NCBI GenBank assembly: GCA_017303475.1
Contig: JAFLBO010000006.1
Coordinates: 62,001 to 126,000, forward strand
Length of the DNA stretch: 64,000 bases
Direction of reading: 5' to 3'
From: Chitinophagales bacterium
GTDB lineage: Bacteria; Bacteroidota; Bacteroidia; Chitinophagales; Saprospiraceae
Shown here one piece after another: positions 1-9,229 of the stretch. A program made the translations under genes and the position numbers. The notes under the pieces are model-generated. The model searched no databases and was not told the origin of the DNA. It saw only the letters and a program-made list of their open reading frames with translations. Numbering within the stretch: the stretch's first letter is position 1; each line of letters begins with the position of its first letter.

Positions 1-694
1 AGGCCGGAAAAAGAAAGTAGCAGGCAGAGGAGAATGGTTTGTTTCATGGACGATGGTACGATGTGACGATGAACGATGGACGATGGGACGATTAGGGTAA
101 ATGTAAACGATGCATTTGTCTCCCTGAGCGTAGCGAAGGGTCTGGTGAAGTGGGATTCCCGCAGCGTGGGTTTCGCACGGAGAGTGGGTTTCCCGCAGAT
201 TTTCACAGATTGAACCGCAGATTTTCGCAGAGGCGTTGGGTTTGGGTTTAGTGAATGCATGATGTGGATTCCCGTGGAGTGGGTTTCGCACGGAGAGTGG
301 GTTTCCCGCAGATTTTCACAGATTGAACCGCAGATTTTCGCAGAGGCGTTGGGTTTGGGTTTAGTGAATGCATGATGTGGATTCCCGTGGAGTGGGTTTC
401 GCACAGGTTTCGCACAGATTTTTATTCTTTTGTATTGGCCAGATTTTCGCTACACTCAAGCTCACAACCGTCGTATCATCGTCCATCGTCCATCGTTCAC
501 CGTCCATCGTTCCATTCACGGCAATGTTACCAAGAGCGGAATGGGTAAAGGGGGGGAATTCTACGAAAGTCGGGGTTTGGGGTGTGAGGAACTGCGTTAG
601 AGCGTTATCAAACCCTTATCAAGACCATTAAATACCCGTTAATCTGAATTTTCATGCTGTATTTTGCTGGATCTTGCCTCAAAATGCCACAATC
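1..694. other. Gene-free repeat-rich spacer
   Basis: I see no convincing gene here; the one open frame (368-631) runs through repeats and has no recognisable protein. Words of the GATGGACGATGG type at about 41-92 face complementary words (catcgtccatcgtcc) at about 471-513, so the two could pair as the arms of a large imperfect hairpin enclosing the 113-bp tandem repeat. Confidence 0.6.
167..404. repeat. 113-bp tandem repeat, about 2.1 copies
   Basis: Copy 1 begins at 167 and copy 2 at 280, both with tgggtttcgcacggagag; the start of a third copy (tgggtttcgcac) follows at 393. The unit contains the word cgcagatttt twice. Relatives of that word occur at about 26384-26425 and 53470-53545. Confidence 0.9.
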
Positions 695-1291
695 ATGAAA
701 GTACATTATATCTTTTATGCCGCCCTTTGCCTGCTGGCTGCTTGCACAGCATCAGAAAGTCAATCCTCCAAACCATTGCCTAAGCAGACTTTTTTCAGGC
801 AGTTGTACCACCACTTCGAAACGCCTAATGCTGATTTTTGTAAACATGGCAATTCCCTGGAAGGAGCGCAAATGGGCGCTATCTGTTTCACGGAAAAAGG
901 ACATGTGATCTATAATGTACAGCGGGAAGACCGCGACACAGTCAGCTATTTTTTTGGAACATATGCGTTCACGGATACTGGCATTACCTGCACATTGACG
1001 GATGAGTTTTATTATCCGGGGCGTTGGGATGCTTCCTGGATTGTTCCTGATCCGGATTATGCCAAAGGCAAAACTCGGAAAATCACCCCGGTAAGTATGG
1101 CGCTTCAGGCTAACCCTTGCAATGGAATACCCTATGCGCACGTGTACACAGAGGAGGAAAGACAGTTGGCTGGCAAACGCCTGAACGGTGTTTTGCCTTA
1201 TGGTTTTTTCCTCGAAGCCTACGAAGAGCCGGCGAATATGAAATATTACTCCTGGTTTTATAAGCAGGTACCGGTTTTGGCGGAGTTGTAG
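695..1291 (+). CDS. Putative lipoprotein of unknown function
   Basis: About 198 aa. I start at the ATG at 695 rather than the upstream TTG at 674 because a short hydrophobic signal sequence begins there and ends in a lipobox (LLAAC, Cys at residue 17), implying lipidation and membrane anchoring. The rest is soluble with several Cys residues (FCKHG, GAICF, CTLTD, NPCNG) that could form disulfides. I do not recognise the family. It converges on the minus-strand gene ending at 1296, with only 4 bp between the two stops. Confidence 0.7.
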   Translation: MKVHYIFYAALCLLAACTASESQSSKPLPKQTFFRQLYHHFETPNADFCKHGNSLEGAQMGAICFTEKGHVIYNVQREDRDTVSYFFGTYAFTDTGITCTLTDEFYYPGRWDASWIVPDPDYAKGKTRKITPVSMALQANPCNGIPYAHVYTEEERQLAGKRLNGVLPYGFFLEAYEEPANMKYYSWFYKQVPVLAEL

Positions 1292-1295
1292 GTTT

Positions 1296-2471
1296 TTAAG
1301 GACAGGCGCAGTGGGCGTCGCTAAGCTGAATGGCATTGAGTTGCAGATTCCCTGCTGGAGCATTTGCCGGAGCGCAAAGGGTAAAAGAACCCTGGGTGTC
1401 TGTAAATGATCTGGTGACGGGTCCTGAAAAACTGCTTTGATAGGTCAGGGTAAATGGTGGCTCTCCGGTAAAATTAGCATCTATGGTGACACAGCCACCC
1501 GGACATAGATCCGGTTCTGCAACTGTAAAATCCACGGTTGGTCGTGCCCACCAAACCACCTCTATGGTATTGGAAAAATCCAGACATGGATCGTTTAGAT
1601 TAACATTTCCACCCATGTTTTCACCAGCCATTGCAGCGATGTAATAAGTAACGCCTGTTTGTAAAATGGCCGGGTCAAAGCTGAATTCCGGAGTATTGCT
1701 GGTTATCAAAATACTTCCAGCAGGATCAGCGGCATTACTATACAAAACATATTGCAGGATAGATGTCGGATTAAGCTGCGGGTTGCTGGAAGGTGGCATG
1801 ACAGCGCTTTCGCCTGCGCACAGTGATAGGGTTTGCTGGGTTAATTGGCCTGCATCCACTGAGCAGTTGAGGCAACAGAAATAAATAGAGAAATCTACGC
1901 CACCAAATACATTGGAACCCGCAATAATCAGGTCTTTAACAGTAATGGTATTGATGATTTCCATGATGGTTATTTGCTGACAGCCTGCGATACAGCCATT
2001 CGGACCGGGAGCTGGGCAATTAGGCGCCATGAGGTTGCCTCCGGGTGTAACAATAGCCTGCAATGGTTTGCAATTGGGAGACCCGGCATCAGGAAAAGGA
2101 TAGGGGGCGCCGTTGATTTCAATGCTTGGTTCTTCGTGGCCCTGATTGTTGTGTTCCAGGCTGTTAATGGCATCAAATTCCAAGGTAACACCAGTAGCCG
2201 GGGTGGAAAAGGAAAAGGTGATACTACCTTCATCATTCCAGGATATCCAATAACCCCCTGCCGTCCCACAGGGTAATCCAGTGCCGGCATCGCCGCTACT
2301 GCTTACGGTTACTTCCGTGCAACTAAAACTCTGTACCCCATTAAATACGGTGATCTTATTCCCACATTGCGCATTCAGATAAGACTGATAACCAAAGAAA
2401 AAAAAGATCAACACAAGCCACCGGAAAGGGACAGCGAAAGATTGACCAATAAGGGATAAAAAGTTGTTCAT
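1296..2471 (-). CDS. Secreted protein, tandem paralogue 2
   Basis: 391 aa with an N-terminal hydrophobic segment ending in LNAQ, read as a signal peptide. The mature part begins CGNKITVFNGVQSF and includes an IDPE-like secreted beta domain with many paired cysteines (FCCLNC, CAGE, CLDF, CPGGC) and an Ig-like tail. It is the same length as, and similar throughout to, the gene just upstream (2484-3659): for example DPCLDFSNTIE and TGEPPFTLTY are identical in both. Both end at a CxC motif (HCACP here). No T9SS C-terminal signal is visible. This looks like the N-terminal part of the long CHU_C-type surface proteins common in Saprospiria, but ending early. Likely co-transcribed with the two genes upstream. 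Confidence 0.7.
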   Translation of the reverse strand: MNNFLSLIGQSFAVPFRWLVLIFFFFGYQSYLNAQCGNKITVFNGVQSFSCTEVTVSSSGDAGTGLPCGTAGGYWISWNDEGSITFSFSTPATGVTLEFDAINSLEHNNQGHEEPSIEINGAPYPFPDAGSPNCKPLQAIVTPGGNLMAPNCPAPGPNGCIAGCQQITIMEIINTITVKDLIIAGSNVFGGVDFSIYFCCLNCSVDAGQLTQQTLSLCAGESAVMPPSSNPQLNPTSILQYVLYSNAADPAGSILITSNTPEFSFDPAILQTGVTYYIAAMAGENMGGNVNLNDPCLDFSNTIEVVWWARPTVDFTVAEPDLCPGGCVTIDANFTGEPPFTLTYQSSFSGPVTRSFTDTQGSFTLCAPANAPAGNLQLNAIQLSDAHCACP

Positions 2472-2483
2472 GGTTGTTTCGCT

Positions 2484-3659
2484 CTAATTACAAGCGCAGT
2501 GATTATCTGTAAGATTCGTGGCCTGTATCACCAGATTACCGGGGTTGGCAAAAACAGGGGCGCAGACCTCTATGGTTCCGGTAAGGTCCTGAAAAACTTT
2601 GGTAACCGGGCTGCCAAAGGTGGTAGTGTAGGTTAAGGTAAAAGGAGGCTCACCCGTAAAATTTACCTCTACAGTGACGCAATCTCCAATACATAAATCC
2701 GGGTTGGGGATCGAAAATGCCACCGTGGGAGGAGGCCACCACAGTATTTCAATGGTGTTGGAAAAATCCAGACAAGGATCGTTCAGATCAACGTCGCCAT
2801 TGAGGTTTGTGCCGGCAATTGCGGTAATATAATAGTTCACGCCAGGCTGCATCAAATCCGGGTTGTATGGAAAATTGGGCGTATTGCTGTTAGCCAGAAT
2901 GCTTCCGGTTATGTTGTTAGGATCTGTATACAGGATGTATTGAAGTGTGGAACTGGGTGTCAGGAATGTGCCGGATGCCGGAGGTACGGTAGCAGATTCT
3001 CCCGGACACAGGATAATAGGTGGCGAGTTAATGTCACCAGTGCTGAGAAAACACTGGTTACAGCAAAAATGTATAGAAAAAAGCACTCCTGCGAGTGTCG
3101 AACCCCCTATAAAAATGTCCTTTATTGTGATGGAATTAATGGTTTCATAAATGCTGATATCTTTACAGGCGGCATAACAACCCAGTGGCACTGGCAAACC
3201 ACAATCCGGGGCCATCAGGTTTCCACTGGCATTTACTATGGCCTGTAAGGGCTGACATGTACTGTTAGAACCTGCATTTGGAAAAGCATACGGTAATCCG
3301 TTGATTTCGAGGGTAATTTCCTCATGTCCGTGGTTTTCAAATTCATGATTGTCAAAACCATCAAAGGATAGAACCACTGCACTTACAGGATTCGAAAAGG
3401 TAAAAGTGTAGCTGCTTTCTGTAAATTTGGAAACCCAGTATGGACCAATACCATTACAAAAAGTCGCGTTGTGTACATCACCCTCCGAGGTAACTGTCAC
3501 ATCCGTACAATCAAAAGTTTGTACTCCTGAAAGTGCTGTTATTTGATTGGGGCACTGGGCATACGATAACAACGAGTAAAAAAGGAAACAGGAGGTTAGT
3601 CCTATCCACCGAATTCTATCCAAACAATCTCGGGTATAATAATTTGTATTTAAAGACAT
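2484..3659 (-). CDS. Secreted protein, tandem paralogue 1
   Basis: 391 aa with a signal peptide (hydrophobic stretch ending SYAQ, mature CPNQITALSGVQTF). Same domain order and cysteine pattern as the next gene (1296-2471), 12 bp downstream, so a recent tandem duplication is likely. It ends with HCACN. The 18-bp gap from the 1402-frame adhesin gene upstream suggests one transcript of three surface proteins. Function unknown; an extracellular structural or adhesive role is inferred from the Ig/PKD-like content. Confidence 0.7.
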   Translation of the reverse strand: MSLNTNYYTRDCLDRIRWIGLTSCFLFYSLLSYAQCPNQITALSGVQTFDCTDVTVTSEGDVHNATFCNGIGPYWVSKFTESSYTFTFSNPVSAVVLSFDGFDNHEFENHGHEEITLEINGLPYAFPNAGSNSTCQPLQAIVNASGNLMAPDCGLPVPLGCYAACKDISIYETINSITIKDIFIGGSTLAGVLFSIHFCCNQCFLSTGDINSPPIILCPGESATVPPASGTFLTPSSTLQYILYTDPNNITGSILANSNTPNFPYNPDLMQPGVNYYITAIAGTNLNGDVDLNDPCLDFSNTIEILWWPPPTVAFSIPNPDLCIGDCVTVEVNFTGEPPFTLTYTTTFGSPVTKVFQDLTGTIEVCAPVFANPGNLVIQATNLTDNHCACN

Positions 3660-3677
3660 GGTAAAAACATTAAATAA

Positions 3678-6600
3678 TTACCGGACTATGGTTACATCTC
3701 CACTGTGCTTTTTAACAGATCCGTCAGCAAGCATCACTTCAAAATGATACACATAAACGCCCGGTTGCATGGGCTGCCCACGGAAGCTGCCATCCCAGCC
3801 ACTGCCAGGTGCATTGGTGGGCAAATCCTCCCGCCAGAAAAGCATGTTGCCCCAGCGGTCGTACACCTGAAAATTGCGCACGTTTGATATTTCCGGTCCC
3901 GAAAACAAATCGAAAAATCCGTTCAACTCTGATCCGGGATGGAATACATTCGGAACGTACAGCCTTATCGTTTTTTCTACCTGCACCTTTATTTCTCCAG
4001 TGGTATAGCAGCCCTCCGGATCAAATGCTTCCACCTGAATAAATCCGGATTCCAGGGCCGTAAACTCAGGGTTGGAGCAATCAAAACAGGAAAGCGTGAG
4101 CGATGAATGCAGCACAACAGAGTCTAATGAAAAATTGGCGTTTATGGCAATCATCACGGCTTCTCCAATATGGGCATCAATTTGTGTTTCCATATCCAGT
4201 GCATAATCCGGCCGAACTGGCGAATAGGTGCTAATAGTGGTAGCAACGCTGTCGCAACCATTCTCACCCGTCAGGGTAATCACGTTGATACCGGCATCCG
4301 ATTCCCTGCAAGTAGTGGTTTCCAAAGTAACAGCTACCGGAAATGCCGGCATAACCGCCAGACTGGTTATGGCAGTGCAGCCCAGCGCATCGGTGGCCGT
4401 AACGGCATATGCGCCAGCCTGGGTAATGAACAAAGTTGGATTGCCTGAGCCGTCAGACCAGGTAAAGCCTGCTGTATTTCCACTGGCAGTAAGCAGTACC
4501 TGATCTCCGGTGCAGAGCCTGGTTGGACCGTTGATTTGAACCGTCGGCGGTTGCGGAATCTGGGCCTGCCAGCTACTCGTGCCGGTGCATCCCTCCTGGT
4601 TGGTTACTGTCAGGGCATAAAGACCTGACTGAGTAACAGTTAATCCTGTTCCGGTACTTCCATTGCTCCAAAGATATTGCACAAAACCGCCATCAGCCAC
4701 CAGTTCCAATTGCTGATTGCATTGATAAGGTAGCGAAATAATGGCAGGCGCCGGAGCCGGATATAACGTTACAGGCGCGCCTGCGCTCGCGGTACACCCC
4801 AAAGCATCCGAAACCGTCACTGTATAGTTTCCGGGCTGTGTAACCGAAATGCTCGCATTTGTTGCCCCGTTAGACCACAAATAGGCGCCGAATCCGGTTG
4901 TGGCATTTAGCGCGCCGGATTGTCCGGAACACAAACCCGATATACCATTAATATTCACCACCGGAGGCGCCGGAATACTAACCTGCACACTGCTTGTTCC
5001 GGTGCAGCTGTTGGCATCGGTAACGGTAAGCCAATATATGCCGGAAACAGTTGCGTCTGGATTGGCTGTTTGATCCGTGAATCCATTGGGTCCTTGCCAG
5101 GCATACTGTACCGCCTGATCAGCCTGCAAACCGATGGTTTGATCACATTGATAAGGCAATACGGCGATGACCGGCGCTGGTGGTGTAAACAACCCTACGG
5201 AGCTTGTAGCCGTTCCGCTGCAGCCTTGCTGGTCCGTAACCGTTACGGTTGCAGAAAAAGGCGCCATGGCTTGTATGTTGGCATCTGTACCACCGGTGCT
5301 CCATTGATAACTATTGAAAGGTGCATTGACACCGATGGTTGCCGTAACACCCGGGCAGACTTGCAATGGCCCGGTTATGACTGGAACCGGATCCGGGAGC
5401 TGGCTGGTGGTCAAACTGGCCGTGCTGGTGCATCCCTGGGCATCAGTAGCCGTAACGGTGAAGGTGCCGGCACTTCCCGTGTTGATTTGCTGCTGCGTAG
5501 AGCCATTGCTCCACTGGTATTGCGCAAATCCGGTTGATGCGTTCAGTTGTACTGTGTTTCCGGAACAAAACTGTTGTTGACCGGTCAACGTTACCGAAGG
5601 CTGCAACGGAATATTGACTTGTGCAGAAGCCGTCCCGGTACAACCTGTGGCGTCTGTTACGGTTACGGAATACGTCCCGTTGTTTGGTACATTGATTTGT
5701 GGACTGGCAGCGGTAAAGCCGTTTGGCCCGGCCCATTGGTATTGTGTAAAACCACTGCTGGCATCCAAAACAAGGGTTTGATTGCAGGCATACGGCTGAA
5801 TGGTTATGCCGGTAACCGGACCTGGCAGCAGTCCGATACTGGCGCTGCCGGAGCTGGTGCAGCCATTGCCATCGGTAATGGTTACCGTGTAGGTTTGTCC
5901 GGCAGTGACGTTAATAGTTGGTGTATTTTGGCCACTGCTCCAAAGGTATTGCGGAAAGCTTTGTACAGCGGTTAGTTGGCCGGTAAGGCCGTTGCACAGT
6001 GCCATATCACCTTGCAGGGTAACCGTTGGCGGCGTTGGAATATTGACCTGAATAGTAGCAGATCCGGTACATCCGGCGCCATCATTTACGGTTACATCAT
6101 ATATACCTGAGGCGCCGGCTTGCAAGAGCTGACTGGTTGCGCCGTTGCTCCAGGAATACAAAGCAAACCCACTGCCGGCATCCAGCGTTATTTGGCCGTC
6201 ACAGGCATATGGTAGGGACAGAATCTGGGGTTGAAGGTTGTTGGTAATCGTCAGCATTTGGCTGGAGGAGGCCGTGCAACCAAATGCTGTTGAAACAATT
6301 ACGGTATAATTTCCGGCGGTGTTTGTGTTGATAGAAGCAGTGGTTTCGCCGGTACTCCAGGCGTAGGTGGCATAGTTGCCAGGTACTGTAAAGGTGGCCA
6401 TCCCTGCCGGACAAATCTGGGAAGGTCCGCTGATTTGGGGGTTGGGTAAGGATAATTCCGTGACCAACAAAGAATGGGTAGCCGTACAACCCAGGCCATC
6501 CGTGACCGTTACAGTATAGCTACCGCCCATAAGTGCTTGAATACTGGTGGTATGGGTACCATCGCTCCAATCGTATTGTGCAAATCCAAATGGAACACTC

Positions 6601-7838
6601 AATATAGTATTGCTGCCCTGGCAAATGGAATCCTGTCCGGAAATAGCCACTGTGGGCAGCACCGGGATGTCAACCAAAAGTGTAGTGGCGCCTGTACAAC
6701 CCGCTGCATTGGTTACCGTAACACTATAACTTCCTGAGGTATTTACCTGAAGAGAGGCATTGGTTCCAGGTTCGCTCCATTGATAAGCGCTGAACCCGGG
6801 ATCTGCTTGCAAGGTTATGGCGCCGTCGCATGCATAGGGTGCTGCCTGGAGAATAGGACTGGGGGATATACTGCCGGTTAGCTGGTGAATGGCGGTTCCG
6901 GTGCATCCAAGGGCATTGGTAACGGTAACTGCATAAACGCCGGCACTGTCTATCGGAATGACAGCTGTGGAATCGCCGGTGTTCCAGACATAAATGCCAA
7001 GGCTGTTAATTACCTCTAATTGAGCTGAAATAGAGTCGCAATACGATATTGGACCAGCTATGGCCGGCTGAACAGGCTGGGATGCCGTTATTTTCAGGCT
7101 GTCGGTAGTGAGGCAGCCATATTGGTTTAGAGCGGTAACTGTGAAGGTGACAGCGGTATCCACCCGGATGGTGTCGGTTGAAAAGCCATTGCTCCATTGA
7201 TAAGCGCTTGCTCCTGAGAGGGTTGCTATGAGTTTCAGCGTATCGCCGAAGCACAATATGGTATCCCCGGAAATCTGAATTTGTGCCTGTGCCGGGAGAT
7301 TGGGGGTGATACTTGCCGTGCCTTTGCACCCTGCAGCATTGGTAACGGTAACCGTGTAGGAATTGGCGGTATTGATTGTTATATTTTGGCTGGTGCTGCC
7401 AGTGCTCCAAAGATAGGAGGCAAAACCTGTTCCGGCGTTGAGGGATACTTGTCCCAGGCAGGTATCGGTGTTGGCAGCAATGCCGGGAGTAGGACCTTGT
7501 TCTGCCTGCACGGTTACTGTGCCGGAACCCATACAGCCAGCGGCATTGTACACAGTAACGTTGTATGTGCCAGGGGCATTGATATTGATGGATTGGGTGG
7601 TGGCGCCATTATTCCACTCATAGCCCGTAAAAGTTTCGTTTACGGTAAGGGTAGCCGGGCTTCCTGTACAAATTTTGGCAGGCGCCTGAATGGTTGGTAT
7701 GGGGGGCGGCAACACATTGAGGGTTAATGAGCCCAGCCCCGCACAGTTTTGCGCGTTTGTTGCGGAAAAGAAGAGTAGGGCGGCTAAAAGGCAGACGATT
7801 GTTTTAAGCGAAGTTATCTTTGGGTAGATGTTGTTCAT
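3678..7838 (-). CDS. Large PKD-like repeat adhesin with T9SS type B (CHU_C) C-terminal domain
   Basis: About 1386 aa from the ATG at 7838, which opens a good signal peptide (MNNIYPK..., cleavage near ATNAQ); an upstream in-frame ATG at 7886 is less likely. The body is 16 repeats of about 70 aa, each with a YxWSxG-like core, a YTVTVTxxxGCT strand and conserved Cys. The repeats fall into three classes that cycle (order C A B C A B C A B A B C A B A B). The last ~90 residues (YVPNVFHPG, YDRWGNMLF, WDGSFRGQPMQPGVYVY) match the gliding-motility-associated CHU_C domain, the type B signal for T9SS export. It probably acts on the cell surface as an adhesin or scaffold. Confidence 0.9.
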   Translation of the reverse strand: MNNIYPKITSLKTIVCLLAALLFFSATNAQNCAGLGSLTLNVLPPPIPTIQAPAKICTGSPATLTVNETFTGYEWNNGATTQSININAPGTYNVTVYNAAGCMGSGTVTVQAEQGPTPGIAANTDTCLGQVSLNAGTGFASYLWSTGSTSQNITINTANSYTVTVTNAAGCKGTASITPNLPAQAQIQISGDTILCFGDTLKLIATLSGASAYQWSNGFSTDTIRVDTAVTFTVTALNQYGCLTTDSLKITASQPVQPAIAGPISYCDSISAQLEVINSLGIYVWNTGDSTAVIPIDSAGVYAVTVTNALGCTGTAIHQLTGSISPSPILQAAPYACDGAITLQADPGFSAYQWSEPGTNASLQVNTSGSYSVTVTNAAGCTGATTLLVDIPVLPTVAISGQDSICQGSNTILSVPFGFAQYDWSDGTHTTSIQALMGGSYTVTVTDGLGCTATHSLLVTELSLPNPQISGPSQICPAGMATFTVPGNYATYAWSTGETTASINTNTAGNYTVIVSTAFGCTASSSQMLTITNNLQPQILSLPYACDGQITLDAGSGFALYSWSNGATSQLLQAGASGIYDVTVNDGAGCTGSATIQVNIPTPPTVTLQGDMALCNGLTGQLTAVQSFPQYLWSSGQNTPTINVTAGQTYTVTITDGNGCTSSGSASIGLLPGPVTGITIQPYACNQTLVLDASSGFTQYQWAGPNGFTAASPQINVPNNGTYSVTVTDATGCTGTASAQVNIPLQPSVTLTGQQQFCSGNTVQLNASTGFAQYQWSNGSTQQQINTGSAGTFTVTATDAQGCTSTASLTTSQLPDPVPVITGPLQVCPGVTATIGVNAPFNSYQWSTGGTDANIQAMAPFSATVTVTDQQGCSGTATSSVGLFTPPAPVIAVLPYQCDQTIGLQADQAVQYAWQGPNGFTDQTANPDATVSGIYWLTVTDANSCTGTSSVQVSIPAPPVVNINGISGLCSGQSGALNATTGFGAYLWSNGATNASISVTQPGNYTVTVSDALGCTASAGAPVTLYPAPAPAIISLPYQCNQQLELVADGGFVQYLWSNGSTGTGLTVTQSGLYALTVTNQEGCTGTSSWQAQIPQPPTVQINGPTRLCTGDQVLLTASGNTAGFTWSDGSGNPTLFITQAGAYAVTATDALGCTAITSLAVMPAFPVAVTLETTTCRESDAGINVITLTGENGCDSVATTISTYSPVRPDYALDMETQIDAHIGEAVMIAINANFSLDSVVLHSSLTLSCFDCSNPEFTALESGFIQVEAFDPEGCYTTGEIKVQVEKTIRLYVPNVFHPGSELNGFFDLFSGPEISNVRNFQVYDRWGNMLFWREDLPTNAPGSGWDGSFRGQPMQPGVYVYHFEVMLADGSVKKHSGDVTIVR

Positions 7839-8171
7839 GGAAGGGATGTTTATTAGCCGGAACAGGTCAAAAGTGCCTGTTTTCATAGGAAATAAAAAAG
7901 TACAATTTGGGGGGTAGCATTCCTGTCAGGAGGCATCTGCAGCAGATAGTAAGGGTAGTAGTTTTCATGCCAGGGTGTGTAAGAGATGAACAGAAAATAG
8001 AAGGCGCTCTGAATAGGATAATCCTGATTATTCGAACAAAAATAGTCAAATTTTACACTTTTTTTCTTTTTTACCTGTTTTTAACCGGGTTGCTGGGCCA
8101 ATATCTGTACTCAATCCTTGCCCATGCAACCCACATCGTTTTTCACTTTCTTTGTTCTGTAAATACTTTTC

Positions 8172-8591
8172 ATGAAACACCTGTTATTTTCTTTTTTGCT
8201 TACATGCTGCGCATGGGCAGGCGCAGAGGCTCAAACCGAAGATCACGCGCTGATAGAAATAATGATCAAGGATTTCTATTTCGAAGGCTGGATGACGGGC
8301 GATACCGCCAAGGTGGGTCGTGCCATGCATCCCACCTGTCATTTGAAATATTATCGTGATAGCACGTTCAGCGATATCTCCCGGGCAGATTATTTATCAA
8401 AATTCAAACCCAGGGCCAAAGAAGCAGGTATGGAAGGCCGAATTATTTCTTTGGATGTAACGGGCAATATTGCCTCTGCCAAATGCGAACTGGAAACACC
8501 CAAAGCATTGTTTACAGATTATTTTAACCTGATTAAAACAAGGGAAGGCTGGTTCATTGTAGATAAGGTATCTACGAGGGTGATTAAGTGA
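8172..8591 (+). CDS. Secreted SnoaL-like / putative lumazine-binding protein
   Basis: 139 aa with a signal peptide (MKHLLFSFLL..., cleavage near AEAQ). The mature part matches the NTF2-like Lumazine_bd_2 fold: IMIKDFYFEGWMTGD, then an aromatic strand with HPTCHLKYYRD, and the closing GWFIVDKVSTRVIK. These small periplasmic proteins are common in Bacteroidota and mostly uncharacterised; ligand binding is inferred. It converges with the marR-like gene ending at 8615. Confidence 0.75.
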   Translation: MKHLLFSFLLTCCAWAGAEAQTEDHALIEIMIKDFYFEGWMTGDTAKVGRAMHPTCHLKYYRDSTFSDISRADYLSKFKPRAKEAGMEGRIISLDVTGNIASAKCELETPKALFTDYFNLIKTREGWFIVDKVSTRVIK

Positions 8592-8614
8592 GGCTGCTTT
8601 AGGAAGGGCCTGAA

Positions 8615-9079
8615 TCATTTACCTTCCAACCATAGTTTCATGGTATCGATCATGGCATCCATGGATTTCTTTCCCACTTTTTCTGCTACTTCCAATTTTA
8701 TCTGCTCGCTGATTTTCAGGCCGGCGTTCAGCAGATCATTGCCTTTTTCGGTGAGGCGTATTACAGATGCCCGGCGGTCTGTTTGGTGTGGATGCAGCTC
8801 GATGAAGCCTAGCTGTTCAATTTCCTGAATCAGTTTCGAAATGGCTTGTTTACTCACCCGCATGCGTTCGGAAATTTCCTTTGAAGTAGAACCATCCGGG
8901 TGTAAATTGGCCATAAAGCCGAAATAAATCATCTTCATTTCCGGAAAACCCTGTTCTCGTGCCAATACCTCTGCACGATCAGTCAGGCTGATGAAAAACA
9001 GCTTCGACAGCCGGATTATGCTTCTTTCCCGCATTTTTTGCAACATACCAAATTGTTCCAGATCTGATTCTGTAGCCAT
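8615..9079 (-). CDS. MarR-family transcriptional regulator
   Basis: 154 aa, the usual MarR length. The winged helix spans about residues 60-115: SKEISERMRVSKQAISKL is the HTH, followed by the wing motif TDRRASVIRLTEKG. It is divergent from the efflux operon that starts at 9230; a strong palindromic operator and both promoters lie between them. By analogy with EmrR/MarR it should repress the pump and itself, with relief by a small-molecule ligand. Promoter -7 element TACCTTTG reads on the minus strand at 9106-9099. Confidence 0.9.
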   Translation of the reverse strand: MATESDLEQFGMLQKMRERSIIRLSKLFFISLTDRAEVLAREQGFPEMKMIYFGFMANLHPDGSTSKEISERMRVSKQAISKLIQEIEQLGFIELHPHQTDRRASVIRLTEKGNDLLNAGLKISEQIKLEVAEKVGKKSMDAMIDTMKLWLEGK

Positions 9080-9098
9080 ATGCTTGTGGTATTTCAGG

Positions 9099-9169
9099 CA
9101 AAGGTAAAAAAAGTTAACAAATAATTAGTCAATTATGTTGACTAATTTAGTCAACTTGGTTTACCTTTG
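9099..9169. promoter_or_regulatory. Divergent promoters with MarR-type operator
   Basis: A perfect 19-bp palindrome GTTGACTAATTTAGTCAAC lies at 9137-9155. A further half-site TTAGTCAA at 9125-9132 makes a second overlapping palindrome with TTGACTAA at 9138-9145. Going right, TTG (9138-9140) and TACCTTTG (9162-9169) form a Bacteroidota promoter with a 21-nt spacer, so the operator covers the efflux promoter. Going left, TACCTTTG at 9106-9099 serves the marR-like gene. Confidence 0.85.
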
Positions 9170-9229
9170 TGCCGAAATTCATCCTTTGTCTTCAGGAACC
9201 TATATTCCTGTGTTTATCATTCAATTCCT

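Noticed and set aside
368..631. 87-codon open frame at the left end
   Set aside because: It runs through tandem and word repeats, has no recognisable domain and no promoter; not reported as a gene.
4170..7727. Several long open frames on the plus strand opposite the PKD-like adhesin
   Set aside because: They are antisense shadows of a repetitive gene with biased codons; their proteins have no sensible composition.
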